Shown piece by piece: positions 33,768 through 47,100 of a stretch of 64,000 bases of DNA; within the stretch, counting starts at the first letter, position 1, and each line of letters begins with the position of its first letter. Origin of the DNA: Dipylidium caninum (taxonomy: Eukaryota; Platyhelminthes; Cestoda; Cyclophyllidea; Dipylidiidae); the NCBI GenBank assembly GCA_017562135.1, contig QEYB01001430.1:518501-582500 (forward strand), read 5' to 3'. The position numbers and the translations under genes were made by a program. Below the pieces are notes generated by a model. It ran no database searches. It was not told the origin of the DNA and saw only the letters and a list, made by a program, of their open reading frames with translations.

Positions 33768-36700
33768 CGAAGGCCCCCCGGCCAGCCGACTGGGCCCCGA
33801 CTCTCCCACCAGCCTTTTTTCTCGCGAGGTCGCTAACTTGGCCCTGATTAATCTCTGTAAAATTTGCATTACGCCCCAGCCGCGGTCGCGGACGCGGCAA
33901 GAGGCACTTTACTTAAAACTGGAATTTTTTGACTAATCGTTGAGTTGTGAGGGGTCACCGTGCTGGGCACCGAGGCAGGGTGTGTGGCGGCCAAAAAACG
34001 AGGCTTCACCGCGGTCATGGGCGCGAAAAGACGCCTGCTTTAAAAGTGGGGGCACACGAGTGAACCGGCCCCGGGGTTTTCCTCTCGGGCACGGCAGTCG
34101 CTCCTGCTGCCGACCCAAACATTCGCGCAGCCTGGAAGTCTGCTGACGCCGGCGAGGTGCAAGTGGGCGAAAGAGATGCTCATGCGAAGTGGAGGGAGTG
34201 TGACCATCTCCTCCGGCGGCCGTGGTCCCCACGGCCCAGGCCTCGAGGTCCTGTCATCCGTCGCCCTTTTCGTTGCTCTGCCTCCTCAGACTTTCCAGTT
34301 ATCACGTCGACTGCTTCTCCCCGCCTGCACCCGGGCGGGTCGTGCGGCCACCGTCGACTTTGTCCTCCCTGCTAATCCAACGGTGACGGGCTCATCTCGC
34401 CGGGGCAGCTGGTGCCGCCCTCGTACAATCCACGGGGACGTTTCGAATCACACGAAAGTTGGGAGGTCGCTGTGCTCGAGGGCGAGAGAGGAAGTCAACG
34501 CCACCGCCAGCTCCCTCTTACCCACCCTGTCTCGGTCCGTTCCACTTTGTGAGGCTGGTCGGAGGCGTCCGTCCAACGCCTCATTTTTGTCTGGTAAGGC
34601 TGGGCAGGAAGGGCCGCTTCCTTTCACGAAGTCACCGAATCCCACTTCACTCTTTTACCCACTTTGCGTGGGTTTCGTCAGCGCAGCGCCTGACTCACGC
34701 CACTCGCGGGGCTGCGATTTAACTTGCATGCAAATGAATTACTAAGCACTTACATGCGTTTGGCATGCCTTCGGAAGTACTTGGGCTCAACTTCACCGCT
34801 GATTTACGACTTAAGGGGTAATAAGATGGAAAGTCGCACCCACCCTGCTTCTTCTCCGGCTGATTCACTCAGACCAAGTTTGGAACGCACACCAGGCCGC
34901 CCCCTTGCTCCTCCTCGTCCTCCTCGGCCTCCCCGCCCTCCGGTCCGCTGTGCGGCCCTTGTTCGGCCAGGAGGCGCGCCTGAGTGAACCTGTTTTTCGG
35001 CGCAGGCTGGAGGAGAGTCGTTACTTTCACTTGTGAACCTTTTTTGCCCATGGAGTCGGCGGCGGTGCTGGGTGCGGGGAGAAGGGAGACGACACCGACC
35101 GAATGGGGAATCAGTCGGTGGTCGGGAGCGCAGCGATTCCCAGTCGGATGGCTACACCGCGCCGCGTCTTCCAACTCCCTTTCTTGGCGTGATGACGTGT
35201 CAACTGTGCTGTAAGGGGACGCATAGTTGCCACGAGGTGCAGTCTGTGATGCACCTGCGAGCACTTCATTCCTTTGAAGCCAAAGCAGCCGCACTTCAAA
35301 GGAGGGCCTGCGAAATGACGAGCGTCTAGCATCGGTTCGCGGTAGACAAAGGCATGCGAAACCAGGCAGGCACCCGATAGGAGAAAATGGAAGGCGCAAA
35401 GAGTTGAGGCGTCGTGTGAAGGCGGGCAGCAGAGACAGCAGCACGGAGAGCCGCTTAGCTCAGCGTCCTTCGTCTTCTCCTCTGCCCTACGCAACTGTGG
35501 ATCTTCCCAGTGCGGTTAGACCGCCTCTAAATGGCATTCCCGCTTAGGCGAGCGAGTTAGCCGGGAGGAGAATTCATTTTCCCTGGCATCATGCGACTCA
35601 ACCAGGTGTTCACGGAAGGACTCGTCGATGTGGCCACAGGAGAGTTTGTTATTAAGGCCTCAGTCGCAGCCAGTTCCGATGTTCAACGTCGGTCTGAGGG
35701 CAGCAAGGATGAGGCTTTTTCCGTTCATCTTCAGCAAACGACGGCTCCCACAATCAGTCACGGTGACCCTTTGACCTGCTTCTCAAGGCGATCCAACCGT
35801 CCAAAATCCAGTTTACACCGGAATGGAGTTTTTCTCCTCCCTCCGCAGTGCCCACCGATGGGCTCTGGGGGCGGACTCGAGGCTGACTGACGATGCGAGA
35901 GGTCCGCACAGAGTGCGCTGTCAGGAGTTAGCGTCGCCCCACAGGATGTCAAAAACCCACCTTCATTTCCGCCTGATACGCTCGCGACTGTTTTCTTCAC
36001 ACAGCAAGTGAGAGAGTTTGTGAGTGTCCGGTGAAGGGGCGGGACACTATTTTCGCCAGCCGGTGGCCAGTTTGAAAGGGGCACCACCGTGGGGGGGGGG
36101 GGTTGGCGACGCAGACTCAGACGCAGAGGTCTCCATGCTGAGCCTATTTTTGCCGCCCGGACCGCTGTGATAGGAACGCGATTCCACCACCGACCGCGGG
36201 AGCCAATTCCGCCGACGCGACGCTCCCACCTGACCGGATGCCCTTCCACTCAACCGCGTTATTGCCTCAAGTGGCACACCTAGGTGGAACTTCGCACTAG
36301 AGCCGTGCTTCTTTTGCGAAGGTAGACTCAGTTAAATGAGATTTTTAGCATAAGCGTCTGTGAGGCCTTTTAATTCGCCATCAGTGGCATATGGCTTCCC
36401 AAAATCGTCTTCTTAAAGCATTTAAACCCAACTACTTTGTTCCTCTCTCTCTCTCTCCTCTCTACGTCCGTCTCTGCCTCTCCCCGTCCGTTCGTCTGTC
36501 TCTCCTCTCCTCTCCTCTCCTCCCCTTACTCCTCCTCCGCCTCTCTCCCCCCTTCTGAAGGTGCGCATTTTCCACAGAGTAATGTGAAAATTATCATTTT
36601 ATACCCACTTGAGAATAAATTAGCACCTGGCCAATCCGAGCAGCGCACAGTCTGTGAGTGACCTTTGAATGCAAATAAGACGCGCCAAGTGCGGTTGCAT

Positions 36701-39700
36701 CTCATACACGGTTTAAAGGGAGGCCACAGTCAAATCGTCTCTCGCCTTACGGTTGACGGCGGTGAGTCAGGAGTCTCCATGTCTCATTACTTTCCTTCTG
36801 TTTGCACACTTCCACGGGATACCTGCTCAGCCCCTCGTCCCCCCTTCCTCGCCTCCCCCCCCCCTACGCCCCCACGTCGTGAAAAATAGTATATTTCAGG
36901 TTGCCACTGCCATTTAACAAGTTAATAAGCCTGTTTGTGGGGACCATGAGCCTTTCAATGGGTTGAGCCGAAAGCTGTTAAATCTTCGCCGGATTTCGGC
37001 ACGACGTCAGACATTTCATGTGCCCCACCGCGTCGACCTCGTCCGTCTGTGGGGCGGTCCCGGGACTTCGGTCAAGCCCGGCGGACCGACCTGTCGACTA
37101 ATCGTCCCGTTGCCAATTTTCGCCACCTAAACCCATTGAGTGTGGTGGATTGTGTTTTGCACAAAACTGCTTTTCACTGAAGGAAAACGTGTTTTCGAGA
37201 GCCGCGTCTAAGATCTGTCAACTTGTTGATGAAATCTGTAGGCTAACTCTTCACATTGTCACGCCTAGAGTGAGTAGGTGACCTTGCAATTGCATGGAGA
37301 CCTCATTCAAACGATAACAAAACCTCAAGCCGTGCAGTTGGCACCCTTCTAATTGAGTGGACTGCCTATTTCCCCCATCTGCGCACGCAAAAATACTTCA
37401 GGTTGATTTTAGTGCCGTGGGTGTGGACAACTCGGTCTACCGCGCGGCCGGTATGAATGGGGCGATGTGTAAGCCCGTTATTTGGAACACTTGACGAGAC
37501 ATTCGATGCATTTCGGAGGTTTACGAGTCCCCTCTCCTCGACGCAGACCGTCTTCCCCACCCCCACCCCCCTCCCCCAGGAGTGGCCGATTGGGGACGAG
37601 GCGGACTTCGGACGCAACTTTTTGTCCGGACAAATTTAACATCGTTGGCGTGGGTGCTATGATCTGATAAAAAAGGGGAGATCGACGTAAAGAAGAACGT
37701 GCGATTTACGTGTAGTGACCACGTCTACTTGTGACTTGTCTTCTTTTCCGGCGGCTCGTGAAGAATAATTGAGAAGAAGGAGTTTCGCAGAATGACAAAT
37801 TTCTTCCAGACTGCTCCACCCGTGCGTCATCGTCAGGCAAATTGTAACCTCTCTGAGCTTCTCCGGAGGAGATGGAAATTGTATCATAACTTCACTCGGG
37901 TGTGGTTATTATGATATCCTAAAATGTCTCCCCTGCATGCGCGCCTCTCGGGTGAGGCTCAATTCCCGAAAGGGGGGGAGTTCTGCAGCACCCCTGAATG
38001 ATTTAAGGCAGGCAATGTCACCTGCCACATTTTCAGCTTCCACCCTACCGCGCCTGCCTGTGATCTCCCGCGCTGCGCTCAGAGTCGCGGGCGTCGGCAC
38101 AGCCCCCAGCCTAATTCCCCCCTCCCCCCCCAACCCCCGGCATCCCCCTCCTCCCCCCCCTTGCGGCGCACAAGAGCCAATCGCGCTTCTATTGATTTTC
38201 GTCTTTGTACCTCTCCACTCGATCGATACTCCCCATCCCCCTCCGCCCTGCCCTCGGGTGGGCTGACGTGGTTCTTCACTCACGCGCGCATATATCCTTG
38301 CACCCGCCACTATACCGCGAAGGGTGAGCTGCCTCTCTGGGCGCGCCGTAGCCCTCTGCCAGGTGCCTGCAGCACCAGCCTCGCCGTCTGCAGCCTCGCA
38401 TGTGAAGGTGGATGTGTGAGTGTGTGTGTGTGAGAGAGAGAGAGAGAGATTAGGTGAGTGTGCCATACGCTGCTTTCGCCACGAATAGGGACATAGTATA
38501 GAGCTGCCCTACTACGTGATTGGTCGCTCCTATGCGTAGATCAGAGGGATTGTGGATCTCGCCACTACAGCGTCAAAACTTGTCACACGGGACCCGCTGG
38601 GAGCAGTCACAATATGCAGCGTCGCAATTGTACGTTTCTCACCTTCCCGCCCCCCTCCTCCCTCCCTCTCTCCCCCGCTTCCTCCTCGTCCTCTCCATCC
38701 GTCACCACACGTCTACCTCGGTAACCCCTATTTTGCGTGTGCCCTTTTTGTGTGACCATGTGAGCCCCTCGCTCAGTTGACGTCGTGGCGGTTTTCGCTG
38801 TTCCCCCCTTTTTCGGAAGTGGCGTTGCAGTAAGTAAGGTGCTCATTGGGTGGTGACGAAGGAAGCCCTCGCGACTCCGGCTCCGAACTCGTCTCGCACC
38901 GCAGAGATGTCACGATCTAATTTATGGGGAGTCCTCCATCTTATTTACACAATAACATTCTACACTTTGGCACGTCCTGAAATTAGACGACAGCGCAACA
39001 AATGCTCACATTTAAATGAAAAACAGCACTGCTCTCCCGTTTACCTACGAAAGCTTATTTTTTCGCCTAATCGGGTCTACTCAGCTCGCACCAGGAGGCA
39101 CCCATTGCGTCACAAAAACAAGATGTAGGAAAGAGCAGACTCACGTCCGCATCCTCGTGATCTTTAATGCGCGATAATAAAACCAGTTGGTTTACTGGCT
39201 ACGAGTCATTCGGAAGCGGAATTACTCAGCCAACACAGTCACACAGTCGCGCACATACGCACACACACTCTCGACGGTGACGTTGAGCAAGATTCTCACA
39301 GGGCGTCTCGCAAGGCCCTCAGTCGCGTCCCTCCCCATCCGGCACCTCGACAGGAAGCGTCGAGGGCCTCCTTGCCAAGTTGCCGTCGGCTGAAGCCGGT
39401 GAACATAAGTGTTTACCTTAGGTCCTGCTAAGTGTGGCGGGCGAAGCTCTGAGCCTCCAATGTTGGCCGTCTGGGCCACTGGGTGCTGCAGTCCCCGACC
39501 CCCTGAGCTCTCACGCCTAACTCATACTTTTTGGCGGCCTTCACGCGGCGATTCACAGCCTTCGTTAGAAGCTGTTTCATTCCAAAATGGACTTATGAAT
39601 GGTGAAGCTTTTCCCGGTGCTCTACACCCAGCTTTGGACATGGCATTGCTAGCAGTTATTGGCACAGCATGTGAAGGAGGTTGGAGGCCTACGGAGCAGC

Positions 39701-42348
39701 TTCTTGTCGCACCGCCTCGGGCTCCTCCAGGCACACACGGAGTCGCCGACCAATCGCCTGGAAGTCCTCCCGTCGACAGATCGATTGCGCCAACCCGATT
39801 GGTCAGAGGATTCTGTCGCCGACAGCCCAGCTAACCACTTCACTTCCCGCAGCTTTTTCGTGAGACTGAAAAGCAGTGCTCAAAGACATTTGTAAAAACC
39901 TCTTGGCAGTGTCAGCATTTTGGCACTGCAGACGCATGAAGCCGCTTTAAACCGATGAGCGGCGGGCAAGGGGACAGATTAGGTTACAAAACGCCGCAGA
40001 CTACCCCTCATGGGGGCATCATTGAAGCTTAGAGACCGGGTTTTTTGTGACTTAGTCATAAGTTGCGTTTTCGTGTCCTGAACAAGTCTCTAATGGAGTG
40101 ATGAAGCGCACGATTAGCCTCTTCTGCTCCTGCAAATCAGAGCATCTGGTAATCGTCCATTAGTCCCCTGCGGTCACGCGAGAAGAACGTGGGAATGTTC
40201 GAAGTCGACTGATGCACTAAGCACTGGAGAGCCTATTTGGGCTTCCCCAACGCGTCCACAAGACGAGGGACGAGGTCCGCCGGTGTGGTGCACTGAAATA
40301 GGGTCACTGTGGAGGCACGCGATCTCGTCCTGCCGACGTCGACAACGCATCTTCGCCTGAACAAGCGACTAGGGTCGCCAACACCACCGCGCACTCAGTC
40401 AACTCGCCAGTGTGAGCTACACCTTGTCCTTGCCCCGGTCCTCGAGCACTGCGTGCGACGTATCTTCGCCGACAGTCTTTGCGAGTTGCTTGCGTCCGGA
40501 ATCACTCGTCAGTGTCGCGGGGACTCTAAAGGCCTAGGCATGACACCTTACACCCCCCAGAGAGCAAGCACTGCAATATAACACGCAGTCGTGAAAGCGC
40601 TAAAACACTTGTTATTCGCGTGTGCGGTTACCTTTGGTACCGAAGGCCGAATGGAGTGCGCGTTTTCGCCCACATCGGTTGGTTTGAGGCGGGGCGTTGA
40701 TCCGCCACCCTGCTGTGGGGTGGATCGCCTCATCTTCCCCCCTCTGTGGCGCTGAAAGGCCAGCAATTAGCGCTGTCGCACAAGTGACAAGCGCTGCACT
40801 CTACGAAAATAATGCCTGGAGGCACTACACCTTTGACATGCTGCGGGGAGAGGTTGCGTTCAGTGTAACCCACTTCTTTACCTCTCCCGTAATTAGGCAA
40901 AAAAAGATTTTTAAGGGGGGAGGGGGGCTTTTTTTTTTTAATGTCTTTGGAAAAAAAAAAAGTATTATAAAAAGAGTAGATTGGCCTCCTATGAGCCGGT
41001 ACAACTCCAGGGAACAGCATTTCTTCTCGTCCCGTCCTCCCACTTTTCTCGGGTATCTCTCTTTTTTTTTGATGCCCTGTGTCACCGCTCGTCTGGCTTT
41101 CGTCTCGCCTAAATGAGTTGAACATGACGTATCACCAGTACGGCGACGCGCCGGATTATGTTGGCGCGTGAGCGTAGTGCTCGTCCTACCGAGGAAGCGC
41201 AATGGGAACTCGGGACCATCAGCCCGATTCTGTCGCGGTGGCAGCAGAACCAGTCTGAAGAGAGCCGCCACCCCACGAGGGAGGAGCATTTGAACACTCT
41301 TGGTGCCACTCGGCGCTGGTTGCCGTTGCCCCCTTTGCAAAGCGCTCGAACAAATTGCATTCCTCTTTCCGACACCCCGCCTTTGACACCTTGGTGAGAG
41401 AGACTAGTGAGCTAAGTTCCTTCTTCTGCTGCCATTAGGCCTGGCACTTGACCTTCCCCCCGTCCCTCCGCACTCTTCTGACGCCACGATCGCTGCGCCG
41501 TGTCCAGGCTCACTGGCCTCTCCGCGTAAGGCGGCCAGTGGAGACGCTGTCGAGAGAACCGCCTCGTAGAATCGTTCGAGACGAGGCAGACTCGGCGTCC
41601 AGCGCTTATGGCCGCCTGATTCGCGAGTTAGACATACGAGGACGCGGCACCGAAGGCGGCTGCGTTGCTACTTATTAGCTTGCCACAACAGCCGTCCCCA
41701 GCTTGCGCTCGGTCATTTCGTCGCCTCCCGCCAAACAGAAGCACGACTTGGTCCAGGGACGAGATGTCCACCAGCGCCGTCCTGTCAGGCGGCAGCACTT
41801 AACCTCCGCGTCTCTCACGCACAACCCGGTAGGTGGTAAGCAAAAAGGGATGGCCGAAGGCGAAACCACGATCGGGTGAGGGGAGAGCGAGTCTCAGTCT
41901 CCGAGGCGGACGGCGAGGTGTGCTGCATTTTGTCGGTGTACGCAAGGGTCTTTGGGGAGATGGCATCGTCTTCTCCCTGACAATCCGCCCTCACCTCAAT
42001 GAAGTCATCTTTTGCGCTGCTCTGGCCTCCTCGCCGCGTTCAACGATCGCCCACCTTCCGGGTTGGCTCGAGGCGGGGCGTCTTGTCACTGCAGTCCGCC
42101 CCTCCCGTTGTATGCGACCCTTCTGCCGAGATACACCGCGTCCGCCTCATTTGAGGCCTTCGGCCGCACGACACGGTTCGTGTGCACTAGCAGACAGACG
42201 TTCCACGGGAACAAGCGGCATGTCCAGAAGTGGCAACAGTGTGCACTGGGATGGGCGGTCTTCGGCGGCACCCACTCCTACACTTACGTGCCCGCAACTC
42301 GAGGCATTTGAATGCGGTTGGTATGTTGCCCTCTTTTTCCTCCCTCAG
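33768..42348. other. Gene-poor 8.6-kb stretch
   Basis: No supported exon on either strand. It contains (TCTCC)n around 36496-36526, (GT)n-(GA)n at 38414-38449 and A/T homopolymers at about 40930-40965. The missing 5' exon(s) of the 42349-44183 gene should lie in or before this stretch, but I could not place one with the required phase 1 ending. Confidence 0.5.
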
Positions 42349-44183
42349 CTGTGAAGGAGTTCTTCCAGTCGTTTGGAAAGAAGAAGTCCCAGTCCACGCA
42401 TCGGAAGTCAAAATCAAAGCAACCAATGCTGCATCCGGAAACAGCGGCATCGCCGACGAAGGAGACTTTACCGCCGGTGACTTCGCCCCAAGCATCTCCA
42501 CCGCCAGTGTCAGCAGCAGCAGCACCGGAAGTGGAAGCGCCTCCATCGCCACCAACACCAACACCAGCAGCATCAACGCCGACACCAACGCCACCACCAG
42601 CCTCACCGCTACCAGCCCCATCAAATTCGACTGCTCTTTCAGCATCATCCTCCTTCCGAGCGGACGATATCCTGCGTTCGAGGTTGTCCACCGATTCGGC
42701 TGCAAAAATCCCTGTCTTCATTGCTACACCTTTGCAACTTCCCATGGAAAGGGCGACTGCCGCCCGCAGGTCTCCCTCCCCGCCGCGGATCGTACCACCC
42801 GCCTTTCCTCCCTTGGTCAGCATGAAGCACATCACACCCTTCGAGCACAGCGGGAAGCCCCGCTTTCGTGCACGCCAGTCGTCGGCGCCTCCACCGCGTG
42901 CGAGCCCAACACCCGCCGTTGCGTCACCGTCAGATTCGCATTCTCCGCGCGAACAACCAAAGCCGGCCCAGAAGACCGAGCCACCAGCTGGCCCGGTGAA
43001 TGCCTCCTTAAAGTACTGCTGGGACAGTTGGGAGCGACCGGCATTCGTGAAGGCGCCCGGCTGTTTGAACGTTTCGATGACAGATGGGCTTGTCGCGGGT
43101 GCCGGAGAGCCTCGCCCCACCAACCCGTATCCGCCGCCTCCACCGCTGCTGTATTACGACTCTCAACTTGGTCAGTACGTCCCTGCGCCGAGTTACGTCA
43201 CCCCGAAAAGATATTCGCAGAGTCTGGGTCGATCCTCCAGACGACATCACCACCACCACCACCCGAAGTCGGTCGGACATTATTCCACTTATGGCACTAG
43301 AAGGCCAGTCTCCTCCATGTCCATCAACACGGCGGATTTCTTCTTGGAACCGAACTATCCTCTGGCTGAGCAGCCCGTCGAAGTGGAATTTGATCGTCAA
43401 AATTACCCGCCCTCACAGTTCGTGTTATCGCCGCGGTCGCCAGTAAATCCGCTTCACAATTATCGACACACCTGGGAGGAAAGTGGGGTGATCCGAGGAA
43501 CATCACAGCGATCTGGCTTTTGCTCCTAACTCTTGGACACTCATCAAATAAGGAGCGTACACGTTTACCCGTCGCACACCCTTAGCTATACCCTCTCGTC
43601 CTTTCGTCAGGCCCATAACACAGCCAGGATGTCCTCAGCGGTTTCCAGCGGGACAGATGACACTCCAATGCAACTGATTGAAACACTGCCACCGAGACGA
43701 CGCTCTATAAATGTGGACAGCTTCAGAAACGAGCCCCTCAGCCCTCCCGTGGCGGTTATACCCACGTACGTGGCCCCCGTCATGGCCGTTAACCATCCCA
43801 TTGCAAGTCGCCTCAAGTCTCCAACCGAACCGGTGCGCTACACGAGCGACGTGGTGCGTTCCCTGAACCGAGAGGCCTTCAAGATGGGCCGACGCGGCTC
43901 GCGGGAGGGAGAATTGTCTCCGCGCGATCACTATCTTGACCAAGTAAATGGATCTTCGCGACCTGTAATACGTGAGAGAATGCAGTTTCCCGGTGCCCCT
44001 TGGAACGGAGCCGAGAATCGACCTTCAGTGATGGATTTAGTGAAGAAGTTTTCATATCAGCCGGAGGAGGTCCCCCCGCCGCAGATGGGCTATCCCAAGT
44101 CGGCGGTGGGTTTCATAAATCTCTCGGAGCCGGCAGAAATTCCACGCCGCACACAAGTGGCGATGGGATCGTATAGGCGTTGA
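42349..44183 (+). CDS. Proline/serine-rich protein of unknown function, 3' two exons; 5' exon(s) unresolved
   Basis: Exon A starts at 42349 after a strong acceptor (CTCTTTTTCCTCCCTCAG) and reads VKEFFQSFGKKKSQSTHRKS, a basic stretch. A long Pro/Ala/Ser/Thr-rich segment follows, then YYDSQLGQYVPAPSYVTPKR, a His run, and motifs rich in Tyr, Arg and Pro. Intron 43488-43610 (123 nt; GGG/GTGATC ... CGTCCTTTCGTCAG) removes an in-frame TAA at 43527. Exon B (43611-44183) keeps the same frame and encodes varied-composition sequence with basic and Ser-Pro motifs (RRRSINVDSF, RRGSREGELSPRD) to the TGA. About 570 residues are visible. No domain is recognised; composition suggests a disordered scaffold or cytoskeleton-associated protein with many SP/RRxS phosphosites. 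If translation instead starts at the ATG at 42312, no upstream exon is needed. Confidence 0.7.
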
Positions 44184-47100
44184 GACGAACTGTCGTTTGC
44201 ACCTCGATGCGATGTTGGCAGAGAAGAGTGTGTTAGGAGAGACGATGTTACACTTACAAACGCCTCTATTTTGCTGGTATTTGACGGGGAGAGGGGGGGG
44301 GGCGGGAGGAAAGAAGGAGCACTTTGAGGCACTTGGCTCTGTCGCCTGGGTGCGGCAAGAAGTCACTTTCTGAGTTTTCAGTTCAGCTTTTGCATCCCTC
44401 GCCAATTCCTGCCGCGAGCATCCCACCCTTCCGTGGTGCAATTCCTCCATGGCAGTCGGCCGGTTGCGACGCCCTCCATGAGGCGGAGGAGGACCTGTCG
44501 ACAGGCTGTTTCAACGCCTCGCCCTCTCTGCTGCTTTTATTTCTCGTTCCGAGGTCGTTCATGTCTCTCACGCGACACCGTCTCATGCTTCTTCCTGCCT
44601 CATTCCACCTCTTTTGGCGTTTCATCGTTCGTGCCTTTACGAATAACTGCAAATACCACACAGTACTGCATCCTCTGCCGCCAGTTAGAGGATGCAGTGG
44701 CGCTCCCCTCGTCCTTTCGGCTCGAGGCGCGCCCGAGTTCACCTGTGTTCCCCATCCCAAGCAGGAGGCGCCGAGTGAGGTTAACGAGGCCAACGGCAGC
44801 TCCGTAGGCGGTTCTCACGCCACGAGATTAGGCGCGGAGGTCTCAAGAGTCCTTTCCCACAAGGTTTCCACTCGGTGTTGGCCGCAACGACTCTGCCCAG
44901 AGGGCTGGGGGGGGGGAAGGGGAACAAAATCAGGAATTGAAATTATTGAATGCCGCGTTTAGTAAACTTCGTTTTACTCCAAGGCCTGCCTCGTGGAAGT
45001 AGGCCGAGGCCATGAACGGGGCGGGGATATTCTCCTTTCACAAGAACGTGAATTCGGGCGCTTTCGGGGAGTGTGGAGCGCAGTCGTAGTAGGTGACTGG
45101 AATTTCACATGGTAGCATCCATCAGCGCCGCGATTTTAAGGCGCGACGGTCACCGCCTCGCCTACTAGCGCGATTCTCTTCTCGTCCGGCCCGACATCTT
45201 GCCGACGCGACCCCGTCCTTGCGGCGAGGGCGCTGATGCGATGTCGATGACTGCAGCGAGGATGGGGAGGAGGCCGCGATGTGTCCCGCTGGCGCACTTG
45301 GCTAAAATTCTCCATCTTCACCGTAGTCAGCACTTTTTTTGCCCAAACCCGATCCCTCAACTAGCATGAGGCGATTCCCTTGGCCGCTTTGAATGTTACA
45401 GATCCGATCTTTGCAGCACTTTCCCATTGTGTGAGGTGGAGTTTCCGTTCCGTAGTATGACAGTCGCTTGGGGGGGGGGGGGGGGGGTGGGAGAGCAGAG
45501 GCGGAGCGACAAAAATCCCCGCCAGGAGGCGAAAGGTCAATTTGGGCTTACGCTTCCAACCACTCAACGTGTCGATTTCTCTCCGGCACGGCATGTTCGT
45601 CCCCTTCAGGAGAGGTTGCACTGTGAATCTTCACTGGTTTTGGCATCGGTCTCGGCCCACGATTAGAAAGTGACAGGCGAGCTGCTCCCGTTTAGGCTGT
45701 CAGTCACCTTCGAACAAATATTCGCCCATCCCCGCTGCAGTCCTTGAAGAATGCAGCTCATTCTAGTCGCCGAGGGGCGGCCTCCTCGTGAGGGCCAAGA
45801 CGCGGATGATTGAGTCTCGATTGAGGCTCGAATCTTATCCTCTGTTTGGGGGACGGGGGACCCCGTTGGTGAGGAGTCACTGCTGAATACCGCCGAATGA
45901 CCCACGATTGCAACACGATGTCTGCGAAGGCTTCTCATCTCGGTGGGGGAGAGGAGATACACTGTCACTTCTAACTTTAAACCAACCGATCGCATTCTAC
46001 GCCTACCTTAAAGAAGACTGATTGGAGGCTGTTGTTAGGATTTCATATGAACAAGGGGCGAGGGAGGGAGGGAGGGCGTTGCGAGGCCACGAGAAGCAGC
46101 CGCTTCGCTAGCCGCCCCGAGACCCCGCTGTGGGGCAGGGGCCGACGCGGAGGCGCGCGCAGGCGCTGAAGCCCGTGTAGCGAGGCGCGCCATGCCAAGA
46201 GCTGCGCAGATGGAGGGATGATTTGCATAAATCTGCATGCATATAGAGAGGTAGGCGAAGGGACGGCCAAAACACCCAAAAGGGCTTCGGAAGTCGACCG
46301 AAGACAATCGTGTGAGCATTCAAATGAGGAGGTCCTGCGCCCCGCCCGTTTCCCACCCACTGCCCAACTCACAGAGCTCGGGCACCGAACGGCAGTAGAG
46401 TGCAAACTCGCGTCCGAAAACTGTCCGCCAGTAGCAGTTCCCCTACTGCCGTAGCATTGCGCGGGCAGTGACGCAGAGCCCTGTCCCGCTACTCGCTGAC
46501 ACTCCGCCCCCGGTGCACCTGCCTCGGGGGCCCCTTCACCTCCTGAACCTCATAGCACCGCCACCATCGTGTCTACTCACCGGACCCGAGTGCCATTGTC
46601 GCGTCTCCCCACGTCGCCTCCTTTACTGACACGCCACCGCTCGGCTCGGCGTGCTACAGGTCCACGCCGCCGCCAGTGCCACAGTCGTCTAACCCTCACA
46701 CCGCCTCCGCCTCCGCGTCTTCCCACGCCGCGCCTACTAAGCGTCTTAAGGGAACCCTTTCCCCGACACAGAATCGCGACGCGCCTCTGTGAAACCGTGT
46801 TTCCCAGCCCTGCGACCCCCGCGGGGCTGTCGGCAAGGTGGCAGGCGGGGGGGGGGACCGCACCGGCCTCCTCACAGGGCTTCACCGCAGTCAGGCCAAG
46901 TCGGGTGGGGGACGGTCGGTGAGGGACTCTTCGTCAGCGCAGACCCCGCAATTGTGGCGCAGCGCACGTGCATGAGATGCCGTTCGCTCCCCGCCCTCGT
47001 GTGGTGTGAGTGGGCGGTGCCGATGGCCCACCGTTCGTCCTGTTCCCCGGAGGAATCAACATTCCACCCTGCGAAGTGGTCCGAATGATCGATGGCGGCT

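Noticed and set aside
44324..44962. 212-codon plus-strand ORF
   Set aside because: Lies immediately 3' of the stop of the 42-44 kb gene, contains no motif and has low codon regularity; most likely 3' UTR.
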